DNA of 64,000 nucleotides, taken from NCBI RefSeq assembly GCF_900103785.1, contig NZ_FNHE01000016.1, positions 1 through 64,000 on the forward strand, given 5' to 3'. The stretch's first letter is position 1; each line of letters begins with the position of its first letter. The notes beneath the pieces are model-generated. The model ran no database searches. It was not told where the DNA came from and saw nothing but the letters and a program-made list of their open reading frames with translations. The translations under genes were made by a program, and so were the position numbers. Below, piece after piece: positions 18,922 through 27,316 of the stretch. The stretch comes from Geodermatophilus siccatus. Lineage in GTDB: Bacteria > Actinomycetota > Actinomycetes > Mycobacteriales > Geodermatophilaceae.

Positions 18922-20340
18922 TCAGCGGGTGCGGGCGGCCGCGTCCTTCACGGCGGCCAGCAGCGACTCCCACTCGTGCAGCGTCGTCCGCGCCCGGCCG
19001 CGGGTGGCGCCCAGCGCGACCTCGGCGGCGTCGATGGCCCGCCAGTCCTCGAGCAGCACCGGGTCGGCGCCGTTGGCGCGCAGGGTCGTCACCAGGTCGT
19101 CGTCCCCGCTGCTGCCGGGGCGGACGACGCCGGCCGCGACGTCGGCCAGCAGGGTGGCCACCGTCTCGCGGGCGTCGTGCTTATTGGTGCCCACGACCCC
19201 GGTCGGCCCGCGCTTGATCCAACCGGCGACGTACTCGCCGGGGGAGGGCTCCCCGCCGCGCAGCACCCGGCCCAGGTCGTTGGGGACGGTGCCGCGGCGC
19301 GGGTCGAGCGGCAGCTCGGGCAGCTCGCCGCCGCGGTAGCCGACCGAGCGGACCACCAGGTCGGCCGGCAGCACGGTCGTCTGGCCGGTGCCCGAGGCCC
19401 GGCCGTCGGCGTCGACGACGGTGCGCTCGACCTCGACGCCGGTCACCCGGTCCTCGCCGAGCAGGCGCACCGGGCGGGAGAAGAAGCGCAGCGTCACCGT
19501 CGTCCGGCCCGGCTGCGCCGTGTGCTGCGCCCACTCCTGGAGCACCGCCAGGTTCCGCGACGCCACCCGGTCGGCCGCCACCCGCTCCTCGGCGGCCGGG
19601 TCGAGCTCCAGGTCGGCCGGGTCGACCAGCACGTCGGCCTCGGCCAGCTCGCCGAGCTCGCGCAGCTCCTGGGTGGTGAAGGTCGCCTGCGCCGGGCCGC
19701 GGCGGCCCAGCACCGTGACCCGCTCGACCGGGGCGCCGGCGAGGGCGTCGAGCACGTGCTGCGGCATGTCCGTGGGCTCCAGCTCGGCCGGGGTGCGGGC
19801 CAGCACGCGGGCCACGTCGAGCGCGACGTTGCCGACCCCCACGACGACGACCGACCGGGCACCTGCCAACGCCGCCTCGACCGTCGCCCGGTCGGCGTCG
19901 GGGTGGCCGGTGTACCAGGCGACCAGCGCGGTGGCGGCCAGGCTGCCGGGCAGCTCCTCGCCGGGGATGGCCAGCTGCCGGTCCAGCGCGGCGCCGTAGG
20001 TGTACACGACGGCGTCCACCGCGGCGTGCAGCTCGCGGCAGGAGAGGTCGCGGCCGATCTCCACGTTGCCGACGAAGCGCACCGCCGGGTGGTCCAGGGC
20101 CCGGTGCAGCGTGTCGCGGATCGCCCGCATCTTCGGGTGGTCGGGGGCGATGCCGTGGCGCACCAGGCCGAACGGGGTGGGCAGCCGGTCGATCAGGTCG
20201 ACGGCGACCGGGACCTCCTGCTGCCGGGTGAGCGCCTCGGCGGTGTAGATGCCCGCCGGACCGGCGCCGACGACGGCCACCCGCAGCCGCGGGGGAGGGG
20301 ACGGGGGACCGGGGTCTTCGGCGGCCGACACGTCACGCAT
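18922..20340 (-). CDS. fprA: Ferredoxin/adrenodoxin-type NADP+ reductase
   Basis: A 472-residue flavoprotein of the FprA/adrenodoxin reductase family, passing electrons between NADPH and ferredoxin. The FAD site VAVVGAGPAGIYTAEAL (about residue 21) and the motif TPFGLVRHGIAPDHPKMR are diagnostic. The NADP site is VVVVGVGNVALDVARVLAR, and GWIKRGPTGVVGTNK lies near the C-terminus. It is monocistronic. The partner ferredoxin is not in the window. Confidence 0.92.
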   Translation of the reverse strand: MRDVSAAEDPGPPSPPPRLRVAVVGAGPAGIYTAEALTRQQEVPVAVDLIDRLPTPFGLVRHGIAPDHPKMRAIRDTLHRALDHPAVRFVGNVEIGRDLSCRELHAAVDAVVYTYGAALDRQLAIPGEELPGSLAATALVAWYTGHPDADRATVEAALAGARSVVVVGVGNVALDVARVLARTPAELEPTDMPQHVLDALAGAPVERVTVLGRRGPAQATFTTQELRELGELAEADVLVDPADLELDPAAEERVAADRVASRNLAVLQEWAQHTAQPGRTTVTLRFFSRPVRLLGEDRVTGVEVERTVVDADGRASGTGQTTVLPADLVVRSVGYRGGELPELPLDPRRGTVPNDLGRVLRGGEPSPGEYVAGWIKRGPTGVVGTNKHDARETVATLLADVAAGVVRPGSSGDDDLVTTLRANGADPVLLEDWRAIDAAEVALGATRGRARTTLHEWESLLAAVKDAAARTR

Positions 20341-20413
20341 CCTGTCCCGCCCGGGTGGGCGAGCACCAGGCTCCGGGAAGCCCGGGTCCAGGAGGCAGCC
20401 CGTGTCCGTCGTC

Positions 20414-21238
20414 TCAGACGCAGCTGTGGTCGTGGTCCAGTCCGCCGACGACGTACTGGGCGAGGACCACGTCCCCGCCGTCGACGAGCGGGTCGCACCG
20501 GCACGTGGCGCGGGCGCCGGCGAGGGAGCTCGCCCCGGCCAGCCAGCTGTCGAGGTGGTGCAGCGGGCTGTCCTCGGAGACCACGCCGACGATCCGCCGC
20601 CACTGGCGGCCGGTGGAGTAGAGGCCGACCTCCGCGCCGGTGGCCGCGAGCCGGGCGACCATCCCCTCGAGCGCCGCGCGGTTGCGGGCGCGGGCGGGTG
20701 CCGATCCGGTCTGCCAGGTGTTCGTCGTCTCGACGTCGAGCCACCAGGTGTGCTCCCCCGGGTCGGGGTCGACGTCGGCGGCCTCGGCGGCGGGGACGAA
20801 GAACTCCGTCACCGTGACCGCGGCGCGCTCCCACCCGTACTGCCACGAGCAGGCCCGGCTGTTGGTCCCCTCGCAGCGGCCGTACGGGGTGCGGCCGCGG
20901 GCGGGCCACGTGGTCACCTGGTGGCGGACCTGGCCGGGGTTGGCGGTGTTGACGTAGAGCTGCAGCCGCGGCTGGGCCGCCACCGCGCCGGTCGTCTCCT
21001 CCGCCGCCCACGCCAGCTGCTCGGCCAGGCAGGGGTTGGGCCGGGTCGCCAGCCCGCCGTTCACGCCGACGACGGCGAACGCCGGGTCGTCGGGCAGCGG
21101 GTCGCCGCACTGCGGGAAGGAGACGTCGTGGCCGACCTCGGCGTCCCTGCCCGGGTCGGCCGCCGCGACCGGCACACCGAGGGCCAGGCACGCCGCGGCG
21201 AGCGCGGCCACCCCGAGAGCACGCCCCCCGCCGGCCAT
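20414..21238 (-). CDS. Exported glycoside-hydrolase-25-like/DUF1906-like protein
   Basis: A 274-residue protein with a Sec signal peptide (hydrophobic stretch about 7-24, cleavage near VAAADPG). The mature part has VGHDVSFPQCG, FAVVGVNGG, LQLYVNTANPG and WWLDVETTNTW, which follow the beta strands of the GH25/DUF1906 TIM-barrel superfamily. The acidic residues in LDVET are candidate catalytic groups. A wall-related role is inferred. It has several cysteines consistent with disulfides outside the cell. Confidence 0.7.
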   Translation of the reverse strand: MAGGGRALGVAALAAACLALGVPVAAADPGRDAEVGHDVSFPQCGDPLPDDPAFAVVGVNGGLATRPNPCLAEQLAWAAEETTGAVAAQPRLQLYVNTANPGQVRHQVTTWPARGRTPYGRCEGTNSRACSWQYGWERAAVTVTEFFVPAAEAADVDPDPGEHTWWLDVETTNTWQTGSAPARARNRAALEGMVARLAATGAEVGLYSTGRQWRRIVGVVSEDSPLHHLDSWLAGASSLAGARATCRCDPLVDGGDVVLAQYVVGGLDHDHSCV

Positions 21239-21276
21239 GCTCCACGATAGGCCGGGAGGAGCCTCCGGTCACCGGG

Positions 21277-22086
21277 TCAGAGGGCCTGGCAGACCGGGCA
21301 CCAGTAGAGGTTGCGGCCGACCATCACCTGGCTCTGCACCGGCGTCCCGCAGACCCGGCAGGGCAGCCCGGTGCGCCGGTACACGTAGTGCGCGTCCTCC
21401 CGCCGGACCGCGCCGCTGCGGCGGTCGCGGTGCTCCGGCCGGGTGGTGACGATCCGGCCCATCCGGACGCCGGAGCGCATGAGCACGACCAGGTCGGCCC
21501 ACATCGCCGCCCAGGTGTCGGCGTCGACGTCCCGCCCCGGGCGGAAGGGCGAGACGCCGTGCCGGAAGAGGATCTCGGCGCGGTACACGTTGCCGACCCC
21601 GGCGAGCACCGACTGGTCCATGAGCAGCGCGCCGATCGCGGTGCGGCTGCCGGCGATCCGCCGGTGGGCTCCCGTGCCGTCGCTGCGCGGCCGCAGCGGG
21701 TCGGGGCCGAGGCGGTCGAGGATGCGGTCGACCTCCGGCGCGGTGAGCACCTCGCAGGCGGTGGCGCCACGCAGGTCGGTCCACACGCCCAGGCCGTCGG
21801 GCCCCTCGCCCTCCCAGCGCATCCGCAGCGCACCGCGCGGAGGCGGCGGGGTGCCCTCGCCGGAGGTGTAGGTGCCGTACAGGCCCAGGTGCACGTGCAG
21901 GGTGTCGGCGCCGAAGCAGGCGAACAGGTGCTTGCCGTAGGAGGTCACCTCGTCGAGCACCCGGCCGTCGAGCAGCGCCGCGCCGGCGGCGAAGCGGCCC
22001 TGCGGGCTGGTCACGTGCACCGGACGGCCGGCGAAGGCCAGCGACTGGTCCCGGGCCAGCCGGTGCAGCGTGTGTCCCTCAGGCAC
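21277..22086 (-). CDS. Endonuclease VIII-like DNA glycosylase (Fpg/Nei family)
   Basis: A 269-residue DNA repair enzyme. The N-terminal MPEGHTLHRLA provides the catalytic proline and glutamate, the helix-two-turn-helix has AGVGNVYRAEILFRHGVSPF, and a C-terminal zinc finger has CRVCG ... WCPVCQ. It excises oxidised bases and nicks at the abasic site. MPEGHT rather than MPELPE marks it as the Nei/Nei2 side of the family. It is a neighbour of a photolyase, so this is a small repair-rich stretch. Confidence 0.93.
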   Translation of the reverse strand: MPEGHTLHRLARDQSLAFAGRPVHVTSPQGRFAAGAALLDGRVLDEVTSYGKHLFACFGADTLHVHLGLYGTYTSGEGTPPPPRGALRMRWEGEGPDGLGVWTDLRGATACEVLTAPEVDRILDRLGPDPLRPRSDGTGAHRRIAGSRTAIGALLMDQSVLAGVGNVYRAEILFRHGVSPFRPGRDVDADTWAAMWADLVVLMRSGVRMGRIVTTRPEHRDRRSGAVRREDAHYVYRRTGLPCRVCGTPVQSQVMVGRNLYWCPVCQAL

Positions 22087-22150
22087 GGGCGGCTCGGCAG
22101 GTCATGCCCCCAGCTTCACCCCTGACCAGCAGCTCCGCCACGATGGGGCG

Positions 22151-22990
22151 GTGACCCAGGTGACACCGCAGCTGGCCCGCAGCGCCTGGGGGTCGCTGGA
22201 GACCCTCCACGTCGTCGCCTTCTTCGCCCCCGAGGTGCAGCGGGCCTACGACCGCTTCGGCGTGCCGGCGACCCGGGCCGGCTACTTCGCCGCCCGGTCG
22301 TCGGCGTTCGGCGCGGCCGACCCGGCGCTCGTGGTCGCCACCTTCTACGTCTTCTCGCCCGACCTCGTCGCCCGTGCGGTCCCGGCCGTCTGGGCGGCCG
22401 GGACGCCGGAGGAGTGGGCCACCGCGCGGAGGGACGCCGTCGGCACGGCCCTGCACCGGGTGCTCGGCGAGCCCGACGTCGCGGAGGTGCTGGAGCTGGC
22501 CCGCGAGGCGGTTGCGGGGCTGGGTGCGGCCGGGCGGCCCCTCTACGCGGCCTGGAGCGGCGCCGACTGGCCCGAGGACCCGCTGCTGCAGCTGTGGCAC
22601 GCCGGCCTGCTGGTGCGCGAGCACCGCGGCGACGGCCACGTCACCGCGCTCATGGCCGCCGGGCTGGACCCCGTGGAGGCCCTGGTCACCGGCGGGCTGG
22701 CCTCGGGCAGCACCGACTTCGTGCGCACCACCCGGGGCTGGAGCGACGCGGAGTGGACGGCGGGGGAGCGGCGCTGCCGCGACCGCGGACTGGTCGACGA
22801 CGGCGGCCTCACCGACGCGGGCCGTGCCCTGCGGGCGGACGTCGAGGCGACCACCGACCGGCTCGCGGTGGCCGGCTGGGCGCACCTCGGGGCCGACGGC
22901 ACGCAGCGGCTGGTCGGGCTGGTGGCACCGCTGCGCGAGCGGCTGTTCGACTCCGGCCTGCTGCCGGACTGGATCCGCTCCCGCGGCTGA
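22151..22990 (+). CDS. SCO6745-family helix-turn-helix-like protein
   Basis: A 279-residue protein with the family start TPQLARSAWGSLETLHVVAFFAPE and the later block TTRGWSDAEWTAGERRCRDRGLVDDGGLTDAG, which looks like a winged helix. Actinobacteria carry many such genes of unknown function, and the NCBI family name comes from Streptomyces SCO6745. The start is GTG 22151 after GATGGGG. It is divergent from the Nei-like gene. Confidence 0.75.
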   Translation: MTQVTPQLARSAWGSLETLHVVAFFAPEVQRAYDRFGVPATRAGYFAARSSAFGAADPALVVATFYVFSPDLVARAVPAVWAAGTPEEWATARRDAVGTALHRVLGEPDVAEVLELAREAVAGLGAAGRPLYAAWSGADWPEDPLLQLWHAGLLVREHRGDGHVTALMAAGLDPVEALVTGGLASGSTDFVRTTRGWSDAEWTAGERRCRDRGLVDDGGLTDAGRALRADVEATTDRLAVAGWAHLGADGTQRLVGLVAPLRERLFDSGLLPDWIRSRG

Positions 22991-24355
22991 TCAGCGCTCG
23001 CGCACCTGCTCGTAGCGTTCCAGGGCCACCCGGCGCTCCTCGGCGTGGTCGACGACCGGCAGCGGGTAGCCGCCGGGGACGCCGTCCGGCGCCAGCCAGG
23101 GCTCGTGCACGTACCTCGCCGGGACGTCGCGCAGCTCGGGCACCCAGCGGCGCACGTAGTCGCCGTCCGGGTCGAACTCCTTGCCCTGCCGGGTGGGGTT
23201 GAAGACGCGGTGGTAGGGCGAGGCGTCGGTGCCGGTCCCGGCGACCCACTGCCAGCCGTGGTTGTTGCTGGCCAGGTCGCCGTCGACGAGGTGCTGCATG
23301 AAGTACCGGGCGCCGCGCCGCCAGTCGACGTGCAGGTCCTTGACCAGGAACGACGCGACGATCATCCGGACGCGGTTGTGCACGTAGGCCTCGCCGAGCA
23401 GCTGGCGCATCCCGGCGTCGACGATCGGGTAGCCGGTGCGGCCCTGCGCCCACGCCGCGAACCGCGCGTCGGCGTCCGGGCCGGTGTCGTAGGTCATCGC
23501 GCGCATCCGCTCGTCCAGCGGCTCGCGGGCGGACTCCGGGCGGTGCCACAGGACGTCGGCGTAGAAGTCCCGCCAGCACAGCTCGTTGCGGAAGCTGTCG
23601 GCGGAGTCGGTGTCGAGGTCGTCGAGGTCGGCCAGCAGCGTGCGCGGGTGCACGCAGCCGTACTTCAGGTAGGCCGACAGCCGGCTGGTGCCGTCGGTGC
23701 CCGGGGTGTTGCGGGTGGTCCGGTAGCCCTCCAGCCGCTCGGCGCGGAAGGTCCGCCAGGCGGCGGAGGCGGCGGCCTCGCCGGCCGGGGGCAGCCGGAC
23801 GCCGTCCAGGCCCGGCACCTCGGGCGGGTCCTCGGAGCGGACGCCGGTGCTCCACGGCACCGACCCCGGTCGCGGCGCGGGGGCCCGCCGGCCGTGCTCT
23901 CGCCAGGCCCGCGCGAAGGGGGAGAAGACGCGGAACGGCGTCCCGTCGGACTTGGTGACCCGGCCCGGCGTCACCGCGTACGGCGAGCCGGTGCGCACGA
24001 GGGGGACGTCGCCGAGGGCCCGCTCGACCGCCGCGTCGCGCTGCCGGCCGTAGACGCCGGTGTCGGCCGAGACGTGCACGCTGACCGCGTCCACCTCGCG
24101 GGCCAGGTCGGGCACGACCCGGGCCGGGTCGCCGGAGCGCAGCACCAGCGCGCCGTCCACCTGCCCGCCGAGGTCGGCGAGGCAGTCGAGGAGGAACTGC
24201 CGCCGCGGCAGTCCGGAGGGCCCCCACAGCCGGGGGTCGAAGACGAACAGCGGCAGGACGGCGCCACCCGGCCCGGCCGCCTCGCGGGCGTCGAGCAGGG
24301 CCGGGTGGTCGGCCAGCCTCAGGTCGCGGCGGAACCAGAGCAGCGCGGTGGGCAC
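22991..24355 (-). CDS. phr: Deoxyribodipyrimidine photolyase
   Basis: A 454-residue class I photolyase/cryptochrome that splits cyclobutane dimers using light. The N-terminal alpha/beta antenna domain begins ALLWFRRDLRLADHPAL. The FAD domain has FRNELCWRDFYADVLWH, GRTGYPIVDAGMRQL, HNRVRMIVASFLVKDL and the NNHGWQWVAGTGTDASPYHRVFN block. It ends 1 base after the convergent SCO6745-type gene, with no room for a separate terminator. Confidence 0.95.
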   Translation of the reverse strand: MPTALLWFRRDLRLADHPALLDAREAAGPGGAVLPLFVFDPRLWGPSGLPRRQFLLDCLADLGGQVDGALVLRSGDPARVVPDLAREVDAVSVHVSADTGVYGRQRDAAVERALGDVPLVRTGSPYAVTPGRVTKSDGTPFRVFSPFARAWREHGRRAPAPRPGSVPWSTGVRSEDPPEVPGLDGVRLPPAGEAAASAAWRTFRAERLEGYRTTRNTPGTDGTSRLSAYLKYGCVHPRTLLADLDDLDTDSADSFRNELCWRDFYADVLWHRPESAREPLDERMRAMTYDTGPDADARFAAWAQGRTGYPIVDAGMRQLLGEAYVHNRVRMIVASFLVKDLHVDWRRGARYFMQHLVDGDLASNNHGWQWVAGTGTDASPYHRVFNPTRQGKEFDPDGDYVRRWVPELRDVPARYVHEPWLAPDGVPGGYPLPVVDHAEERRVALERYEQVRER

Positions 24356-24409
24356 CCGGGGGAGCGTAGGCAGCCCTCGGTGGTCGCGCAGGCCGGACGA
24401 CCGAGCGGA

Positions 24410-24730
24410 TCAGCGGTCGGCGGTGGCCAGGCCGAAGTGCGGCCGGTCGTCGTCGGCGACGAGGTCGAGCTCCTCGGGGTGCTGCTGGATGTAGTGGCGC
24501 ACGAACGAGCAGTAGGGCAGCACGGTCAGCCCGCGCTCACGGGCGGCGGCGAGCACGCCGGCGACGAGCGCCGAGCCGATGCCGCGGCCGCCGACGGACG
24601 GGTCGACCTCGGTGTGCGGCAGCGCCATCGTGCCGTTCTCGACGTGGTAGCTGGCCAGACCGACGACACGGTCACCGAGCCGGACCTCGAACCGTCCCCG
24701 GTCCGGGACGTCGACCACGCTCGTCTCCAT
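24410..24730 (-). CDS. Small GNAT-like N-acetyltransferase (YjdJ type)
   Basis: A 106-residue single-domain GNAT of the short NAT_SF type. It contains ASYHVENGTMALPHTEVDP, the acetyl-CoA loop VGGRGIGSALVAGVLAAARERG and the end VLPYCSFVRHYIQQHPE. The target is unknown. The ATG at 24728-24730 precedes METSVVDVPDRG. It lies 54 bases upstream of the photolyase on the same strand. Confidence 0.87.
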   Translation of the reverse strand: METSVVDVPDRGRFEVRLGDRVVGLASYHVENGTMALPHTEVDPSVGGRGIGSALVAGVLAAARERGLTVLPYCSFVRHYIQQHPEELDLVADDDRPHFGLATADR

Positions 24731-24853
24731 GCTGGGTGTCCCCCTCCGCTCGTCCCCGGCGCCGTTGCCGGGACTCGACATGCGTGCAGAGACGGTAACG
24801 CCTCGGAACGCCGGGGAGTGCCGCCCCGCCGGGGACGTGTCGCCCTGGCGGGG

Positions 24854-24881
24854 GACACGCCGTGGCCGGATCGGGCGTGTC
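24854..24881. terminator. Possible terminator hairpin
   Basis: Arms GACACGCC and GGCGTGTC pair over an 11-base loop, about 50 bases after the stop of the minus-strand gene ending at 24934. The stem is short and GC-biased chance pairing is possible. Confidence 0.35.
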
Positions 24882-24933
24882 CGTGGCGCTGCACCCGCCG
24901 TTCCGGGACGTGTCCTCACGGCGGCGCTGACGC

Positions 24934-25230
24934 TCAGGGCCGTGGGTTCGTCCGCGTCCAGCCGCGCTCGTCCCGCCGTCCGCCGAGTGCGGCCCGGCAG
25001 CGCCGGCAGACCTCCTGCACCTCCTCGGCGTGGCGGCCGGACTCCGGCTGCACGTCGGCCCAGCTGACGTGCGGGAAGCGGGCCAGCCGCGACCGGCTCA
25101 GCGACAGGCCGCAGACCGTCTCGTTGCGGCCGCGCTCCCACGCGTGGACCTCGCCGGAGGGGTAGCGGATGCCGTCGTCGGGGTCGACCCACTGGCCGCC
25201 GGCCGCGACGGCCGCGTTGCGGAGTGCCAT
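24934..25230 (-). CDS. Small conserved-looking protein with three cysteines
   Basis: A 98-residue protein with no family I recognise. It has WVDPDDGIRYPSGEVHAWERG, then ETVCGLSLSRSRLARFPHVSW and EVCRRCRAALGG near the end. The CxxC pair plus an upstream cysteine suggests a metal site. Codon bias fits the genome (GC-rich third positions). It lies just downstream of another small Cys-rich gene on the same strand. Confidence 0.65.
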   Translation of the reverse strand: MALRNAAVAAGGQWVDPDDGIRYPSGEVHAWERGRNETVCGLSLSRSRLARFPHVSWADVQPESGRHAEEVQEVCRRCRAALGGRRDERGWTRTNPRP

Positions 25231-25263
25231 GGAGGGGCCGGTACCCGCAGCGGCCGGGTGCGC

Positions 25264-25470
25264 TCAGGTCCAGGTGCGGGCCGCGGCGGTCCAGCGGGAC
25301 GTGGGCGAGGGCACCGCGGCGGACGGGGCGCGCCGGGTGAACTCGTCGGCGCTCGGGCGGCAGCCGCCGGGACAGTCGACCGCGACGGGGACCCCATCGC
25401 GCCAGCCCACCGCCGCGCACCGGCCGCAGGTCGGACACGTCTCCCAGGTGAGGCGCTCACCGGTGCTCAT
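25264..25470 (-). CDS. Small zinc-ribbon-like protein
   Basis: A 68-residue protein with CPTCGRCAAVGWRDGVPVAVDCPGGC, a four- or five-cysteine arrangement typical of a zinc ribbon, followed by a disordered tail. The ATG at 25468-25470 is the first good start after in-frame upstream codons without similarity. The function is unknown. It sits at the edge of the tRNA-bounded island and may be core or island DNA. Confidence 0.5.
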   Translation of the reverse strand: MSTGERLTWETCPTCGRCAAVGWRDGVPVAVDCPGGCRPSADEFTRRAPSAAVPSPTSRWTAAARTWT

Positions 25471-25595
25471 GCCGGTCACCTCCGCGCCGCGGCCTCCGCG
25501 ACGGCGATGGGGGACCGGCGTCCTGGATTCGACCGACGGCTCCCCCGGACACGGCGGACGGTACCCACGGCGTCGCTGCGTAACCAGGGCCGAGG

Positions 25596-25634
25596 TGCCC
25601 CGGCAGGACTCGAACCTGCGGCACACGGTTCAGG
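25596..25634 (-). other. Truncated tRNA 3' half (attR-like site)
   Basis: This 39-base stretch matches the 3' half of tRNA-Arg(CCT) at 27168-27240 in the same orientation, with the T-loop GGTTCGAxTCC, but lacks the 5' half. It differs at a few positions and by one missing C in the acceptor arm. A partial duplicate of a tRNA 3' end is the usual product of tyrosine-recombinase integration, so it marks the far edge of an island. Confidence 0.7.
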
Positions 25635-26117
25635 GCTGCGTCCAGCGGGTGACCGGACGCTGTTGATCGTCAATGAACATCGCGGCTGAGCTGCGGTCAT
25701 ACCGTTCGTGCGCTGCGGTCCTCGAGGGCTTCGGCTGGACGTCCTGCGGACCGAGTGCGGCCATCGGCTCCAGGCCGATGACGGGAGCTGCCGCTTCCCG
25801 CCGGGATGGGCCACGGCCCACCCTTTCCCGACCGGTGCAGCCCGACGGGAGCCGGTTGCGGGAAGCGACCAGACGTGTGGACGGGCCCTGCCGACGGGTT
25901 GCTGGGTCGGTGCCAGCCTGGTCAGGGGTCGGCTCGGCGATCACGGTCGCATGCCCGCAGGGACAGCAGCCGGCGTGATCCCATCGCTCATGGTGGGCAC
26001 CCAGCTCGGCCCGCACCGGAGGACAGCCGCCGAGCCGACTTTCCGAGATGGTGCGACGGCGGCTCACCTCGACCGAGGAGCCCGAGCAAGCCGTGGATTC
26101 GAGTGGCGCTCGACAGG
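25635..26117. other. No recognisable gene (inside island relic)
   Basis: 483 bases between the partial tRNA and the DUF1326 gene. Open frames exist on both strands, but none shows a known motif, a convincing ribosome site or consistent codon bias. It is probably decayed island DNA. Confidence 0.5.
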
Positions 26118-26723
26118 TCAGGAACTCCAGTCGAAGGTGCCCGACGTGCCGGAGCCGCCGCTCTCCCATTCTCGCATGTCCGGTCCCGACCAGCTGCTGC
26201 CGTCACTTCGGGTCAGAGTGACGGTCCCGAGTGCGAACGCCGTGGCGGCCGCCGCATCCTGCACTGCCGTTGCCCTGCCCGTCGGGTCCTGCAGAGGCGC
26301 CTGGTACTCCACGCGACCGACATCCCCGATGCGCATCGACGGAGTCTCGCCGTCGTTCAGCTCGATCCTGGTGATCTCCGGAGGGAGCCACTCCGAGATC
26401 GTCCCCTGCCAGACGGCCTCGAGGTGCCCACCCCGCCTGCCGGAGAATATCTCCGCGAGTTCCGTCCGCTGCTCCTGGCTCGCCGACTCATCGAGATACA
26501 GACGGGCAATGCCGTTACCGCTGAAGAAGTCTGCAGGCCAATCGGCCCGGAAGACGACCTTCCCGCCGCGGAGGTCTACGCCGTCAGACTGTCCTTCTTG
26601 CACGTCGAAGAACAGGACCCCCGAACACCATCCCTGGTCGGGTTCGGCTGGGCCGAGCCAGCACGGGCACCACATCTTGCAGCTGCAGTGCTCCCACCAT
26701 CGTCCCCTGACAGACCAGGCCAT
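26118..26723 (-). CDS. DUF1326 domain protein
   Basis: A 201-residue protein with the DUF1326 opening WSVRGRWWEHCSCKMWCPCWLGPAEPDQGWC. It has several closely spaced cysteines that could bind a metal, followed by GVLFFDVQEGQSDGVDLRGGKVV. The molecular role of the family is not established as far as I know. It is the only intact gene between the two tRNA copies and its base composition looks less GC-extreme than its neighbours, consistent with imported DNA. Confidence 0.85.
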   Translation of the reverse strand: MAWSVRGRWWEHCSCKMWCPCWLGPAEPDQGWCSGVLFFDVQEGQSDGVDLRGGKVVFRADWPADFFSGNGIARLYLDESASQEQRTELAEIFSGRRGGHLEAVWQGTISEWLPPEITRIELNDGETPSMRIGDVGRVEYQAPLQDPTGRATAVQDAAAATAFALGTVTLTRSDGSSWSGPDMREWESGGSGTSGTFDWSS

Positions 26724-26952
26724 CGCTCCTCCCTGGTACGAGACCCCGCCTCACGGTGCACTCTCTTCGACACCAGGCAGTGCCTGAAGGGCTTGCTCGC
26801 GTCGTTCACTTCGGCGTGCCGACCTGCTGGGTCAGCGCGGACCGAACAAGACAGTGTTGCTCTGACAGAGGCATCGGTCCAGGGCCACTGGCTCTCAAGG
26901 CTGGTCGTCGGCTGGACTGCACGTCTGGGACGGAGTAGAGCCGGGCAGCGCC

Positions 26953-27129
26953 GCCTGCACCGCCGACGGCCTGGCCTTCCCGTCGCAGTCCGGCACGCCG
27001 CTTCGGGTGCAGGACTTCTGCCGGGGCCACTTCGACCGGGCAGCGGTTCCTGCTGGCATCGAGGGCCCGGTGCCCCACGAGCAGCGCCACACGGCCGCAT
27101 CGCTCGCCATCGCCTCCGGCGCCTCACCT
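26953..27129 (+). pseudogene. Tyrosine recombinase (integrase) C-terminal relic
   Basis: In one plus frame about 55 residues read GLAFPSQSGTPLRVQDF ... GIEGPVPHEQRHTAASLAIA, matching the end of phage-type integrases. The HExRHTAASLAI box supplies a catalytic histidine and arginine, but the tyrosine and everything upstream are gone. It lies 39 bases from the tRNA 3' end, the standard place for an island integrase, and cannot be active. Confidence 0.75.
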
Positions 27130-27167
27130 GAGGCGCCGGACAAGCCGCTGAGCTGCAGGTACGCCAG

Positions 27168-27240
27168 TGCCCCCGGCAGGATTCGAACCTGCGACACACG
27201 GTTTAGGAAACCGATGCTCTATCCCCTGAGCTACGGGGGC
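27168..27240 (-). tRNA. tRNA-Arg (CCT anticodon)
   Basis: 73 bases on the minus strand. The acceptor stem GCCCCCG/CGGGGGC is perfect, the D-arm contains TAGCTCAGGGGATAGAGC, the anticodon loop is TTCCTAA (CCT, reading AGG), and the T-arm is GCAGGTTCGAATCCTGC. CCA is not encoded. It is the intact attachment site of the adjacent island relic. Confidence 0.95.
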
Positions 27241-27316
27241 TCGTCGGCGCGGGGCCGACCGGGGCGTACCCGTCGAGGTTAGCGGGCCATGCGGCGGACC
27301 CCGTCCGCGGCGCCCT

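Noticed and set aside
25596-25670. A second complete tRNA gene
   Set aside because: The bases that would form the 5' acceptor, D-arm and anticodon stem do not pair. Only the 3' half is tRNA-like.
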